Shown here: piece after piece, positions 45,467-55,279 of the stretch | Layout: every line of letters begins with the position of its first letter | How positions within the stretch are numbered: position 1 is the first letter of the stretch | Source of the DNA: Mucilaginibacter sp. 14171R-50 | Lineage (GTDB): Bacteria; Bacteroidota; Bacteroidia; Sphingobacteriales; Sphingobacteriaceae | Assembly (NCBI RefSeq): GCF_010093045.1 | Contig: NZ_CP048115.1 | Coordinates: 3,658,001-3,722,000 of the forward strand | Reading direction: 5' to 3' | DNA: 64,000 nt | The notes under the pieces: generated by a model | What the model saw: only the letters and a program-made list of their open reading frames with translations | Databases searched by the model: none | Told to the model about the DNA's origin: nothing | Translations under genes and position numbers: made by a program

Positions 45467-46699
45467 TTAAATTACAGCTTCGTACCTTTTTTCGGCGGCC
45501 AGGCTAACGCCTGTTAATTGATCGGCAAAAGCAACAAATGCCTTACTATCCGCTATCAGCTGCTGGTTGTCAATTAGTTTTTGCAGGTTTATTTTACCAA
45601 TTACGAACTTATAGCTGCCCGAGTAAAAGCGCTCGTGAATGTGTTCAAACTCCAGCGCTTCTACAAGCGCTTCGTCCTCGTAACGCAGGTAAATATTTAC
45701 CTCTACGTTATTGGTAAACTGCAGGTAGTTGTCGGCTTTGGCCTTTTTATATTCGTATTGGTAATTATATCGTAAGGCCGCGATATCCGATAATACGGCC
45801 GAGCCGGTAGGATGGCCGCCCGCACCTTTACCAAAAAAGAACTGCTGATCGGCAAAAGCTGCTTGTACGGTTACACCGTTATATTCATATTCTACGTTGT
45901 ATAAAAATTCCGTTTCGTTTACAAATTTTGGCATTACAAACAGGGTTACATGCCTGTCGTCGAGTTCTTTGGCAACAGGTACCAGCTTTATTTTCAGCTT
46001 TTTCTCCCGTGCGTATTGCAGATCGTTTGGCGCAAGGTTTTGTATACCGATGTTAAGCACCTGTACCGGGTCTATCACCACGCCGTAAGCATGAGCCGCG
46101 GCAATAATAAGTTTATACTTGGCATCGTACCCGCCAACATCCATAGTAGGGTCGGTTTCGGCAAAGCCAAGGTCTTGGGCCTGTTTAAGGGCAGTATTAT
46201 AGTCAAGGTTCTCTAAATAACCTTTTGAAAGGATATAATTGGATGACCCGTTAAATATACCGCTAATGGAATGCAGCAACTCGTTATCGTAATATTCCTC
46301 CAGGTTGCGGATGATAGGGATACTGCCGCAAACCGCGCCTTCGTAAAGCAGCGAAGTGCCATACTGGTGCTGTAACGCTATCAGTTCGTCAAGGTACGTG
46401 GCGATCATTTTTTTGCTGGCCGATACCACATTTTTACCAGAGCTTAAGGCCCGCGATACGATCTCGAACGCGGCTTCGGTATCGTTTATCAATTCAACCA
46501 CCGTATTGATCTCGGGATTGTTTAATATCTCGTCCCTGTTTGTTGTGAACAATTCTTTCGGCAGCGACCGTTCCTTTTCGGGATTTTTTATCGCGATCTT
46601 GACAATCTCGAGGTTAAGGTTCTTGGTTTTGATGATATCGTATAATCCCTGGCCTACAACTCCAAATCCGAACAGGCCTATATTTAATTTCTTACTCAT
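45467..46699 (-). CDS. hom: Homoserine dehydrogenase
   Basis: Hom reduces aspartate semialdehyde to homoserine. The 410-aa chain has the NAD(P)-binding LFGFGVVGQGLYD at residues 9-21, VVSASKKMIATYL, the catalytic-domain segment YEGAVCGSIPIIRNLEEYY and FAETDPTMDVGGYDAKYK, and a shortened, divergent ACT-like C-terminus. It is the last gene of the metY-metX-hom operon: its ATG overlaps the metX stop by one base. Placing it behind the SAM riboswitch ties homoserine supply to methionine demand. Confidence 0.95.
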   Translation of the reverse strand: MSKKLNIGLFGFGVVGQGLYDIIKTKNLNLEIVKIAIKNPEKERSLPKELFTTNRDEILNNPEINTVVELINDTEAAFEIVSRALSSGKNVVSASKKMIATYLDELIALQHQYGTSLLYEGAVCGSIPIIRNLEEYYDNELLHSISGIFNGSSNYILSKGYLENLDYNTALKQAQDLGFAETDPTMDVGGYDAKYKLIIAAAHAYGVVIDPVQVLNIGIQNLAPNDLQYAREKKLKIKLVPVAKELDDRHVTLFVMPKFVNETEFLYNVEYEYNGVTVQAAFADQQFFFGKGAGGHPTGSAVLSDIAALRYNYQYEYKKAKADNYLQFTNNVEVNIYLRYEDEALVEALEFEHIHERFYSGSYKFVIGKINLQKLIDNQQLIADSKAFVAFADQLTGVSLAAEKRYEAVI

Positions 46700-47754
46700 T
46701 AAGCGATTTTTTGTAGTTCAATAATTTTTCCTTTTACATCTGTTTTAAAAAACGATGTGATGATATTTGTAAGGTCTTCTGTTTCAATTAAAAAGCCATC
46801 GTGCCCGTAAAACGAATCAAGTTCGGCAAAGGCCGACTTCGGAATATGCCTGAACAGGTACTGCTGTTCCTCTATAGGGAACAACACGTCAGATTTGATA
46901 CCGATAACCAGCGTGCGTGCCTTGATCAGGCTAAGCGCTTTATCTATGCCATGCCTGCCACGGCCAACATTATGCGAATCCATCGCTTTTGACAGGTACC
47001 AGTAGCTGTAAGCATTAAAGCGGTTCACCAGCTTTTGCCCCTGATAGTTCTGATAGGTTGACGCTTTAAAATTATCGGTAATGGTATCGCTATCTTCCTG
47101 TTGAGTGATAGCATAGGTTTTATAGCTGCGGTAGGATAGGAGCGCAATGCTTCGCGCGGCCTTTAACCCCTTACTGCCGCCGTCAGGCGATCCGGCGTAA
47201 AAGGTACGATCGGCAGTAATGGCCAGGCGTTGCGACTCGTTAAACGCAATACCCCAGGGTGAGTGGAGTGCATTGGTCGCTATCAGTATCAGGTTTTTAA
47301 TACGTTCGGGCTCAATAATGCTCCACTCGATAGCCTGCTGGCCGCCTAATGATCCGCCCAATAGTATTTCGATATGCTCAATTTCCAAATGGTCTGCAAG
47401 TATCTTATGCGCCTTAACAATATCCCTAATGGTAAACTCCGGGAATGCCAGGTAATAAGGCTGCCCTGTAGCGGGGTTAATACTTAACGGACTAACAGTG
47501 CCATAAGGCGATCCCAAAACATTGGCACAAACAATAAAATGATCCTTGGGATTAAAGTGGTCATTGGGGCCGAAAAGGCCTTTCCACCAGTCAAAAACAT
47601 CGGAATTTGCAGTGAGGGCATGGCATACCCACACTACATTATCCCGGTTTTTATTGAGGTTTCCATAGGTATTAAAGCCGATCTCAAGTCCCTGTAGCTT
47701 CTGGCCGGATTCCAGTTCAAACGTTCCGGTATAGGTAAAACTTTGTGTGCTCAT
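46699..47754 (-). CDS. metX: Homoserine O-acetyltransferase
   Basis: MetX acetylates homoserine with acetyl-CoA to make O-acetylhomoserine, the substrate of MetY. The 351-aa alpha/beta-hydrolase has FNTYGNLN near residue 28, GSPYGTVSPLSINPATGQPY near 101, the nucleophile serine in LLGGSLGGQQAIEW near 153 and the catalytic histidine in GHDGFLIET. It lies between metY and hom; the 96-bp gap to metY holds a hairpin. Confidence 0.95.
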   Translation of the reverse strand: MSTQSFTYTGTFELESGQKLQGLEIGFNTYGNLNKNRDNVVWVCHALTANSDVFDWWKGLFGPNDHFNPKDHFIVCANVLGSPYGTVSPLSINPATGQPYYLAFPEFTIRDIVKAHKILADHLEIEHIEILLGGSLGGQQAIEWSIIEPERIKNLILIATNALHSPWGIAFNESQRLAITADRTFYAGSPDGGSKGLKAARSIALLSYRSYKTYAITQQEDSDTITDNFKASTYQNYQGQKLVNRFNAYSYWYLSKAMDSHNVGRGRHGIDKALSLIKARTLVIGIKSDVLFPIEEQQYLFRHIPKSAFAELDSFYGHDGFLIETEDLTNIITSFFKTDVKGKIIELQKIA

Positions 47755-47774
47755 TTGTTACTTTTCGTTATTTC

Positions 47775-47802
47775 GGGAGCAGTTGCCTGAACAACCGCTC
47801 CC
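47775..47802 (-). other. Hairpin between metY and metX
   Basis: On the reverse strand GGGAGCGGTTG and CAACTGCTCCC form an 11-bp stem with one G-U pair and a 6-nt loop. There is no T-run, so it is more likely a processing or stabilising element than a terminator. Confidence 0.5.
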
Positions 47803-47850
47803 TGATAACATCACTTAAAAAACTAAAAAAAACTAAAAAATTCTTAAAAA

Positions 47851-49218
<1,368 letters not shown>

Positions 49219-49277
49219 CTATCCTAAGCGGGTATCACGTGTTTTTTTGGGAAACAGAAAAGGGAACGTGTACTGCA

Positions 49278-49391
49278 TCAACAGCAGCAGCAACACATAC
49301 AAATACAGCCTGCAGAAAGGTTGTATACAGAAGAACCACCCGTTTGAGTTTGCGATGTGTTTTGTTGTGCTAAATAAATCAGACTATTCAT
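49278..49391 (-). CDS. Cys-rich 37-codon ORF in the metY leader (candidate leader peptide)
   Basis: This ORF starts at an ATG 19 nt beyond a CCCGG/CCGGG hairpin that follows the riboswitch aptamer, and ends TGA 113 nt before metY. The predicted peptide is hydrophilic for 28 residues (Gln/Thr/Ser-rich) and finishes GCICMCCCCC: seven cysteines in the last nine residues, directly before the stop. This matches the logic of an attenuator leader peptide in which ribosome stalling at Cys codons reports cysteine scarcity. It could instead encode a functional metal- or sulfur-binding peptide. No database check was possible. Confidence 0.6.
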   Translation of the reverse strand: MNSLIYLAQQNTSQTQTGGSSVYNLSAGCICMCCCCC

Positions 49392-49424
49392 GACTATTAA
49401 TTTATATCCCCCGGGTAACATATT

Positions 49425-49508
49425 TTCCGGGACAGGAATTGGCACCTTCTACACCTTGTAGGGTTGCCAGCGGTTCATCGAGCCTGATCTCTCGCCGCTT
49501 CTTTATAA
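49425..49508 (-). promoter_or_regulatory. SAM-I (S-box) riboswitch upstream of metY
   Basis: On the reverse strand the aptamer reads AGAAGCGGCGAGAGATCAGG, CTCGATGAACCGCTGGCAACC, a CTAC/GTAG stem, then AAGGTGCCAATTCCTG. These match the S-box core: GCGG/CCGC for P2, the GATGAA and GGCAACC blocks, the AAGGTGC block, and CAGG/CCTG for the pseudoknot. SAM binding should shut off the metY-metX-hom operon. A CCCGG...CCGGG hairpin follows (49431-49410) with no T-run, so the output may be on translation or through the small ORF next to it. Confidence 0.93.
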
Positions 49509-49564
49509 ATCAAAATCCGTGTGAGGGAAAATTGATCGATTGGTATCGCTACCAAATAATGTTT

Positions 49565-49597
49565 CAAATATAGGGCAATAAGGTTTTAAGTTCCAAA
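49565..49597 (-). promoter_or_regulatory. Promoter of the metY-metX-hom operon
   Basis: TTTG (49597-49594), 21 nt, then TATATTTG (49572-49565) on the reverse strand. The predicted start site, near 49560, leaves about 50 nt before the riboswitch and about 390 nt of leader before metY. Confidence 0.65.
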
Positions 49598-49672
49598 TTA
49601 AATTTTAATTTAATTGTCATTTGTCAATTATACAGCGTTCTTTAGGAACTATGATAACGGCCTGAATTAAAT

Positions 49673-50788
49673 TTACGCCATTGCCTGCTCCAGATCGGCT
49701 ATCAGGTCATCAATATGTTCTAAACCCACCGATACCCTTAAAAGGTTAAAGGGCGTTTTGGTATCAGGTCCTTCAACACTGGCGCGGTGTTCTACCAGGC
49801 TTTCAACGCCACCAAGGCTGGTGGCCTGGGTAAATATGTTAAGCGCGTTCACTACTTTTTTGGCCTCTTCCTCGCCGCCTTTCAGTGTAAACGACATCAT
49901 GGCGCCGGGGCGGCTCATCTGCGCATTTACAATATCAAACTGCGGGTGCGACGGCAAACCGGGATACATCACCCGTTCTACACGCGGGTGTTTTTCAAGG
50001 TATTGCGCCAGCAGCAGGGCGTTTTGCACATGGCCGCGCATTCGGTAAGGCAAGGTTTTAATACTACGTACCAAGTAGTAACAGTCCATAGGCGAGGGCA
50101 CCGCGCCGCCCATAGTTTGTACATTTTGGATCTTTTCCCACCATTGGTTTTTCTGAGCAGTAATAAGCGCCCCGCCCATTAAATCACTGTGGCCGCCAAA
50201 ATACTTGGTAGAAGAGTGCATCACCACATCGGCACCCAATGCCAGCGGCTGCTGGCACAGCGGCGTGGCAAAGGTATTATCGCAAACTACCTTAATATTA
50301 TACCCGCGGGCAATAGCAACCACCTTTTTTATGTCAGTAATTTTCAGCAGCGGATTAGATGGCGTTTCTATCCATATTACACCGGTATTGGGTTTAATAT
50401 GGGCGTTTAAAGCATCTTCATCATTCACATCAATAAAATCAAATTCCAAAATGCCCTCAAACAACGTTTTAAGCTGGTTGCGCAGTCCGTGATACATATC
50501 GTCGGGGCAAATGATGTGTGTGCCCGGCTCAAGCGATTGAAATACCGACATACCCGCGGCATTACCTGATGAAAAAGCCGCCGCTTCAGCGCCGCCTTCT
50601 AACTGTGCCAATACATTTTCTAACGATGCGCGGTTAGGGTTTGCCGAACGGCTGTATTGATAACCCGATGAAAATCCCCCGTCTTCATCACGCTCAAACG
50701 TGGTCGACATTACGATTGGTTGTACAACAGCTTTGGATGAGGCATCGGTGTGGTTACCGGCGTGGATGGCAATAGTTTCTATTTTCAT
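49673..50788 (-). CDS. Trans-sulfuration PLP enzyme (cystathionine gamma-synthase/lyase type)
   Basis: This 371-aa enzyme is of the Cys/Met metabolism PLP family. The PLP lysine is in MHSSTKYFGGHSDLMGGAL near residue 196, with YSRSANPNRASLENVLAQLEGG and VVCDNTFATPLCQQPLALGAD. Synthase, gamma-lyase and beta-lyase members cannot be told apart safely; the setting before the metY operon suggests sulfur amino-acid exchange. The start at 50788 gives the family N-terminus (KIETIAIHAGN) and follows a near-consensus -7 box, TTAATTTG. It has its own promoter and no riboswitch. Confidence 0.88.
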   Translation of the reverse strand: MKIETIAIHAGNHTDASSKAVVQPIVMSTTFERDEDGGFSSGYQYSRSANPNRASLENVLAQLEGGAEAAAFSSGNAAGMSVFQSLEPGTHIICPDDMYHGLRNQLKTLFEGILEFDFIDVNDEDALNAHIKPNTGVIWIETPSNPLLKITDIKKVVAIARGYNIKVVCDNTFATPLCQQPLALGADVVMHSSTKYFGGHSDLMGGALITAQKNQWWEKIQNVQTMGGAVPSPMDCYYLVRSIKTLPYRMRGHVQNALLLAQYLEKHPRVERVMYPGLPSHPQFDIVNAQMSRPGAMMSFTLKGGEEEAKKVVNALNIFTQATSLGGVESLVEHRASVEGPDTKTPFNLLRVSVGLEHIDDLIADLEQAMA

Positions 50789-50893
50789 AACAGGGAATAA
50801 TGTCGCCAAATTAACCAAGAAAATTCAGTTATCAATAGCGGCCGATGCAAAATGGTTCAGCATTTTCCTACTGTAACATCATTGTCATACTTG

Positions 50894-50907
50894 CGTGTTT
50901 AAACACG
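50894..50907. promoter_or_regulatory. 14-bp perfect palindrome, candidate operator
   Basis: CGTGTTTAAACACG lies in the divergent region between the trans-sulfuration gene and mqnE, about 55 bp upstream of the mqnE start-site region. A regulator-binding role is possible; no protein can be assigned. Confidence 0.35.
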
Positions 50908-50948
50908 TTTCAAATTATTACGTACGTTTTAAAACTAATGCAAATTGC

Positions 50949-50956
50949 TACATTTG
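50949..50956 (+). promoter_or_regulatory. mqnE promoter -7 box
   Basis: TACATTTG is preceded at 18 nt by TTTT (50927-50930, one mismatch to TTTG). It predicts a leader of about 13 nt. Confidence 0.55.
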
Positions 50957-50973
50957 CTCAAATATTTTTCTAA

Positions 50974-52167
50974 ATGGAAGTATCAGAAAACTTCAGGGTA
51001 TTGCTGGATAACCCCCAACTTTTACCCGAGCTTAAGAACATTGCCGAGAAGGTACTTCATAACCAGCGCATCACTTTTGATGAAGGCGTTTTGCTTTACG
51101 AAAAAGCTGAACTGGGCTACCTGGGAGTACTTGCCAACTACATACGCGAACAAAAACACGGTGACAAAACTTATTTTAACCGTAACTTTCATATCGAGCC
51201 GACTAACCTTTGTGTTTACGATTGCAAATTTTGCTCGTACTCGCGCCTTATAAAACAACGTGCCGACGGGTGGGAATACACGATGCAGGAAATGCTCGAC
51301 ATCGTTAAAAAGTACGATGACCAGCCCGTTACCGAGGTGCATATTGTAGGCGGGGTTTTACCGCAGTACGATGTAGCTTTTTACAGCGAACTGTTCAGTA
51401 AAATAAAAGCCCACCGGCCAGATCTGCATGTAAAAGCGCTTACACCGGTAGAATATCATTACATTTTTAAAAAAGCCAAAATTGATTATGCTACAGGGAT
51501 GAAGCTGATGAAGGATGCGGGCCTGGAATCGATACCGGGAGGAGGGGCGGAGATATTCCATCCGGAAGTGCGCGATTTGATAGCTAAAGATAAATGCACC
51601 GGCGACCAATGGTTGGCCATACACGAAGAGTGGCATAAATTGGGTATGCGATCTAACGCCACCATGCTTTACGGTCATATCGAAAAGTTTTACCACCGGG
51701 TTGATCATATGGAGCGTTTGCGCCAGTTGCAGGACAGGACAGGGGGTTTTCAAACCTTTATCCCGTTAAAATTCCGCAACCAGGATAACCAAATGAGCAA
51801 CGTGCCCGAATCTACTGTGGTAGAAGACCTGCGCAACTACGCCATAGCGCGCATCTACCTTGATAACTTTGACCATATAAAAGCCTATTGGGCCATGATA
51901 AGCCGCACCACCGCGCAGCTATCGCTTAATTTCGGGGTTGATGATATTGATGGTACGCTTGACGATACCACCAAAATATATTCGATGGCGGGTGCCGAAG
52001 AGCAAAAACCGGCCATGAGCACAAAAGAACTGGTTGACCTGATAAAGCATGCGGGCCGTTACCCCATAGAGCGCGATACGCTTTACAATGTGATTACCGA
52101 TTATAACGACTACCAGTTTGAGGAACAGGAAAAGCCGCGTTTTTATAAACTGCCGGTAATTAATTAG
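50974..52167 (+). CDS. mqnE: Aminofutalosine synthase MqnE (radical SAM)
   Basis: MqnE joins SAM-derived adenosyl to 3-enolpyruvylbenzoate to make aminofutalosine in the futalosine menaquinone route. The cluster cysteines C80, C84 and C87 lie in EPTNLCVYDCKFCSYSR. The C-terminal half (HIVGGVLPQYD, HVKALTPVEYHYI, PGGGAEIFHPEVR) is typical of MqnE/CofH-like enzymes. Length (397 aa) is normal. mqnA, the preceding step in the pathway, is two genes downstream, supporting the assignment over CofH. Confidence 0.93.
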   Translation: MEVSENFRVLLDNPQLLPELKNIAEKVLHNQRITFDEGVLLYEKAELGYLGVLANYIREQKHGDKTYFNRNFHIEPTNLCVYDCKFCSYSRLIKQRADGWEYTMQEMLDIVKKYDDQPVTEVHIVGGVLPQYDVAFYSELFSKIKAHRPDLHVKALTPVEYHYIFKKAKIDYATGMKLMKDAGLESIPGGGAEIFHPEVRDLIAKDKCTGDQWLAIHEEWHKLGMRSNATMLYGHIEKFYHRVDHMERLRQLQDRTGGFQTFIPLKFRNQDNQMSNVPESTVVEDLRNYAIARIYLDNFDHIKAYWAMISRTTAQLSLNFGVDDIDGTLDDTTKIYSMAGAEEQKPAMSTKELVDLIKHAGRYPIERDTLYNVITDYNDYQFEEQEKPRFYKLPVIN

Positions 52168-52291
52168 TTTATTGGTCTGTTGGTTCACTGGTTCATTAGC
52201 TCATTTATTCATTGGTACTTACCAATAAACAAATGAGATAGTTAGCCAAGATCCGAACCAATGAACTAATGAACATTTGAACTAATGAACA
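52168..52291. repeat. Intergenic word-repeat hairpin G (mqnE / phosphatase)
   Basis: The left half (52190-52216) is built of the words GGTTCATTAG and ATTCATTGGT and the right half (52257-52290) repeats GAACTAATGAAC/ACCAATGAAC, the inverted word. An inner palindrome ATTGGTACTTACCAAT lies at 52211-52226. The array fills the spacer up to the next ATG. Confidence 0.78.
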
Positions 52292-52912
52292 ATGATTCAA
52301 AAAACATTATATATAACACGCCACGGCCAAACCGACCTTAACAAACAAGGCATTGTGCAGGGCCGCGGTCGCGATACCGATCTGAACGATGAAGGCCGCC
52401 GCCAGGCAAACCAATTTTATGAGGCTTATAAAGATGTACCTTTCGATAAAATTTATGTATCAGCTTTAAAGCGCACGCAGCAAAGCGTACAGCAATTTAT
52501 TGACCTGGGCATCCCTTATCAGAAACTATCGGGCCTTGACGAGCTGGCCTGGGGCGTACACGAAGGACAAGCCGCTACGCCCGATACCAAAGCCGCGTTT
52601 TTGCAATTAATGCGCGACTGGCTGGATGGTAAGCTGGATGAAAAATTTGAGGGCGGCGAAAGCCCAAACGAGGTAAAAGAAAGACAGCTAAAGGCACTTG
52701 AAACTATCATGAGCCATCCCGAAGAAAAAACGGTGCTGATATGTATGCATGGCCGCGCGCTGCGTTTGCTGATGTGCGTACTTACCAACCAGCCGCTTAC
52801 CCAAATGGATAATTTTCCGCACCAGAACCTTGTGCTGTATAAGGTTACCTACGATGGCGCCACCTTTACAATTGCAGAAGCAAACAATGCCAAACATTTA
52901 AAAAACGATTAG
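52292..52912 (+). CDS. Histidine phosphatase family protein (phosphoglycerate-mutase-like)
   Basis: This 206-aa enzyme has the catalytic RHG motif near residue 9 (ITRHGQTDLNKQG), the Glu in SGLDELAWGVHEGQAA and the second histidine in CMHGRALRLL. The family includes cobalamin-pathway and sugar phosphatases and mutases; the substrate is unknown. It is sandwiched between mqnE and mqnA, but this may be simple co-location. The stop is 12 bp before mqnA. Confidence 0.88.
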   Translation: MIQKTLYITRHGQTDLNKQGIVQGRGRDTDLNDEGRRQANQFYEAYKDVPFDKIYVSALKRTQQSVQQFIDLGIPYQKLSGLDELAWGVHEGQAATPDTKAAFLQLMRDWLDGKLDEKFEGGESPNEVKERQLKALETIMSHPEEKTVLICMHGRALRLLMCVLTNQPLTQMDNFPHQNLVLYKVTYDGATFTIAEANNAKHLKND

Positions 52913-52924
52913 AGAGAACGATAC

Positions 52925-53668
52925 GTGAATAAGATAAAAATTTCTGCCGTTAGCTACACTAACACCAAACCCTTTTTATACGGATTACAACACTCGGCGG
53001 TTAGGGACAGGATAGACCTGAGCCTGGATATGCCATCTGACTGTGCGCAAAAGTTAATTGATAACGTAGTTGATATTGGTTTAATACCCGTAGCCGCTAC
53101 CTTAAGTTTACCCCAGTGGGAGATTGTATCTAACTATTGCATCGGCGCTGTGGGCGCGGTAAACTCCGTGTTCATTTTCAGCAACTGCGATATCAGGGAT
53201 GTAAAGCAGATACAGCTGGATCCGGAATCGCGCAGCTCAAATAACCTGGCACTTGTGCTGCTAAAAAACTATTGGAAGGTACAGCCCGGCCTGATCAAAA
53301 ACGCGCCCGATTACGCGGCATCGGCCGATGAGCATACCGCCTTTGTACAAATAGGCGACCGCACCTTTGGTAAAACAGAACGATATAAATACGTTTACGA
53401 CCTTGCCGCAGAGTGGCAAAAGTTTACCGGTTTGCCGTTTGTATTTGCCGCCTGGATAGCCAACAAACCCATCCCGGCCGATTTTATTAAAGAATTTAAT
53501 GAGGCTTTAAGGTATGGACTGGCGCATCGCCCCGAGCTTTTAAAAGAATTGCCTCAGCGGGCCGATTTCGACCTGCAGGATTACCTGATGCACCGTCTGG
53601 ACTTTGACCTGACCGAGGATAAAAAGAAAGCTTTATATCTGTTTTTAGATTATATAAAGGGGTTATAG
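52925..53668 (+). CDS. mqnA: Chorismate dehydratase MqnA (GTG start)
   Basis: MqnA converts chorismate to 3-[(1-carboxyvinyl)oxy]benzoate, the first step of the futalosine menaquinone pathway. The 247-aa periplasmic-binding-like fold shows ISAVSYTNTKPFLYGL at the start, LIPVAATLSLP near 58 and DPESRSSNNLALVLL near 98. The start is GTG at 52925. The product feeds MqnE, which lies two genes upstream. Confidence 0.93.
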   Translation: MNKIKISAVSYTNTKPFLYGLQHSAVRDRIDLSLDMPSDCAQKLIDNVVDIGLIPVAATLSLPQWEIVSNYCIGAVGAVNSVFIFSNCDIRDVKQIQLDPESRSSNNLALVLLKNYWKVQPGLIKNAPDYAASADEHTAFVQIGDRTFGKTERYKYVYDLAAEWQKFTGLPFVFAAWIANKPIPADFIKEFNEALRYGLAHRPELLKELPQRADFDLQDYLMHRLDFDLTEDKKKALYLFLDYIKGL

Positions 53669-53711
53669 GGTATTAGTTGAAATGTTTATATTGAACTAAA
53701 TATTTATTTTA

Positions 53712-54158
53712 ATGCAAAGTTCAAAGGATAACGGTGGGTCATCACATATTAGATATGGACATAGCCATTATCCACGAGTCATGGATGTTATTTGCCCTTA
53801 TTGTTGTAAAAAGTCAGCGCTAAAATATATTGGCATTCCGGATAATGTGGAGCATTTTTTAGATATCGATTATCAAATAAAGGACCTATTGTTTACCTGC
53901 GATCATTGTTTAAAGAGGAAAACGATTGACAATTCTAATATTAAAAACTTTGAGCTTTTTAATAAAATCGAAATCCGTGGAGAGTTGATATGGGCATGGA
54001 ACTCAAACCACCTCGATTATTTAATCGAAGTACTTTCTGGTAATGAACGACCGTCTCATAAGTGGGCATTTTTCAGAACTTATATTCATAAAAAGTGGTT
54101 TGCTAAAACCAAAAATGATTCAGATATCAAAAAGCTTGAAAGACTAAGGCATAAATAG
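53712..54158 (+). CDS. Hypothetical zinc-ribbon-like protein
   Basis: This 148-aa protein has two cysteine pairs, CPYC at residues 28-31 (plus C32) and CDHC at 63-66, a likely zinc ribbon. The rest is helical with no signal peptide. The gene is AT-richer than its neighbours and stands alone in a short gap between mqnA and the SDR gene, so it may be an accessory gain. No family or function was recognised. Confidence 0.65.
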   Translation: MQSSKDNGGSSHIRYGHSHYPRVMDVICPYCCKKSALKYIGIPDNVEHFLDIDYQIKDLLFTCDHCLKRKTIDNSNIKNFELFNKIEIRGELIWAWNSNHLDYLIEVLSGNERPSHKWAFFRTYIHKKWFAKTKNDSDIKKLERLRHK

Positions 54159-54225
54159 TAATAATAATTTTATTTCCTCTCAAACCATATCCATTATTTG
54201 GCATTGCTCATATAATTGATAGGAT

Positions 54226-55035
54226 ATGAAAACACAAAAAAATTTGAAGGGGCAGGTTGCCATTGTAACGGGCGCGGATAGCGGTATAGGCCAGGCGGTA
54301 GCCATTGCCATGGGGCAGGCGGGGGCTAAAGTGCTTATTAACCATATCGGCCAGCACGACAAAGCCGATGAAGTGGTTAAACAGATCACCAAAGCTGGCG
54401 GAAAGGCATTTGAGTTTCACGCCGATGTAGGCAACGAACGCGAAGTACAGGCAATGTTTGCAGCTGTTATAAAAAAGTACGGCAGGTTGGATATACTGGT
54501 AAATAACGCCGGTTTACAAAAAGACGCGAGCCTGATTGACATGACCCTTGATGACTGGAATACCGTTATCAATACCAACTTAACCGGGCAGTTTCTGTGC
54601 TCGCGCGAGGCGGCAAAATTATTTATCGAACAGGGAGCAGAGGATGGCGTTAGCTGCGCCGCCGGCAAGATCATTTGCATGAGCAGCGTGCACGAAGTTA
54701 TCCCCTGGGCCGGACACGTAAACTACGCAGCCAGTAAGGGCGGCATAGGTATGTTTATGAAAAGCATAGCCCAGGAGCTGGCGCCGCACAAAATTCGTGT
54801 GGTAGGGATCAGTCCGGGAGCGATACAAACGCCCATCAACCAAGACGCCTGGGAAACGCAAAAAGCACTTGATAAACTTTTAACGCTTATCCCGTACAAC
54901 CGCATTGGCCAACCCGCGGACATCGGTAAACTGGCTGTTTGGCTGGCATCAGACGATGCAGATTACATCACCGGTACCTCCATTTTTATAGATGGCGGCA
55001 TGACATTGTACCCAGGCTTTGCAGATAACGGATAA
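54226..55035 (+). CDS. SDR-family oxidoreductase (glucose dehydrogenase-like)
   Basis: This 269-aa short-chain dehydrogenase has the cofactor motif TGADSGIGQA at residues 16-25, NNAGLQK near 92 and the active-site YAASKGG near 167, with catalytic Ser in CMSSVHE. It most resembles glucose 1-dehydrogenase-type SDRs, but substrate specificity in this family cannot be read from sequence. It stands alone. Confidence 0.88.
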   Translation: MKTQKNLKGQVAIVTGADSGIGQAVAIAMGQAGAKVLINHIGQHDKADEVVKQITKAGGKAFEFHADVGNEREVQAMFAAVIKKYGRLDILVNNAGLQKDASLIDMTLDDWNTVINTNLTGQFLCSREAAKLFIEQGAEDGVSCAAGKIICMSSVHEVIPWAGHVNYAASKGGIGMFMKSIAQELAPHKIRVVGISPGAIQTPINQDAWETQKALDKLLTLIPYNRIGQPADIGKLAVWLASDDADYITGTSIFIDGGMTLYPGFADNG

Positions 55036-55279
55036 AAATCGTCATTAAAACGTCACAAACAACGGTCTTCTTAATAGTAAATTAACTTAGTGTACTATTT
55101 ACAATAAGCACCGGGTATTTTTATTGACATATTGTTAAAAGTACACTATCTATTTGTTGAGATTTTTTGATTTTGATTAAAAACCGAGTAATATTATCAA
55201 ATATTTATAAAAATTAGCTTAAATTATAACTTTATTCAACAACAGGCTATATTTGTTGCATAATTTAAAATTTAAGCTC
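55036..55279. other. AT-rich spacer with promoter of the PepSY-like gene
   Basis: A perfect -7 box TATATTTG (55248-55255) lies 24 nt before the ATG at 55280. The longer frame from 55253 starts inside the box and is rejected. Two copies of AGTACACTA-type text (near 55095 and 55140, inverted) are visible; their role is unknown. Confidence 0.5.
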
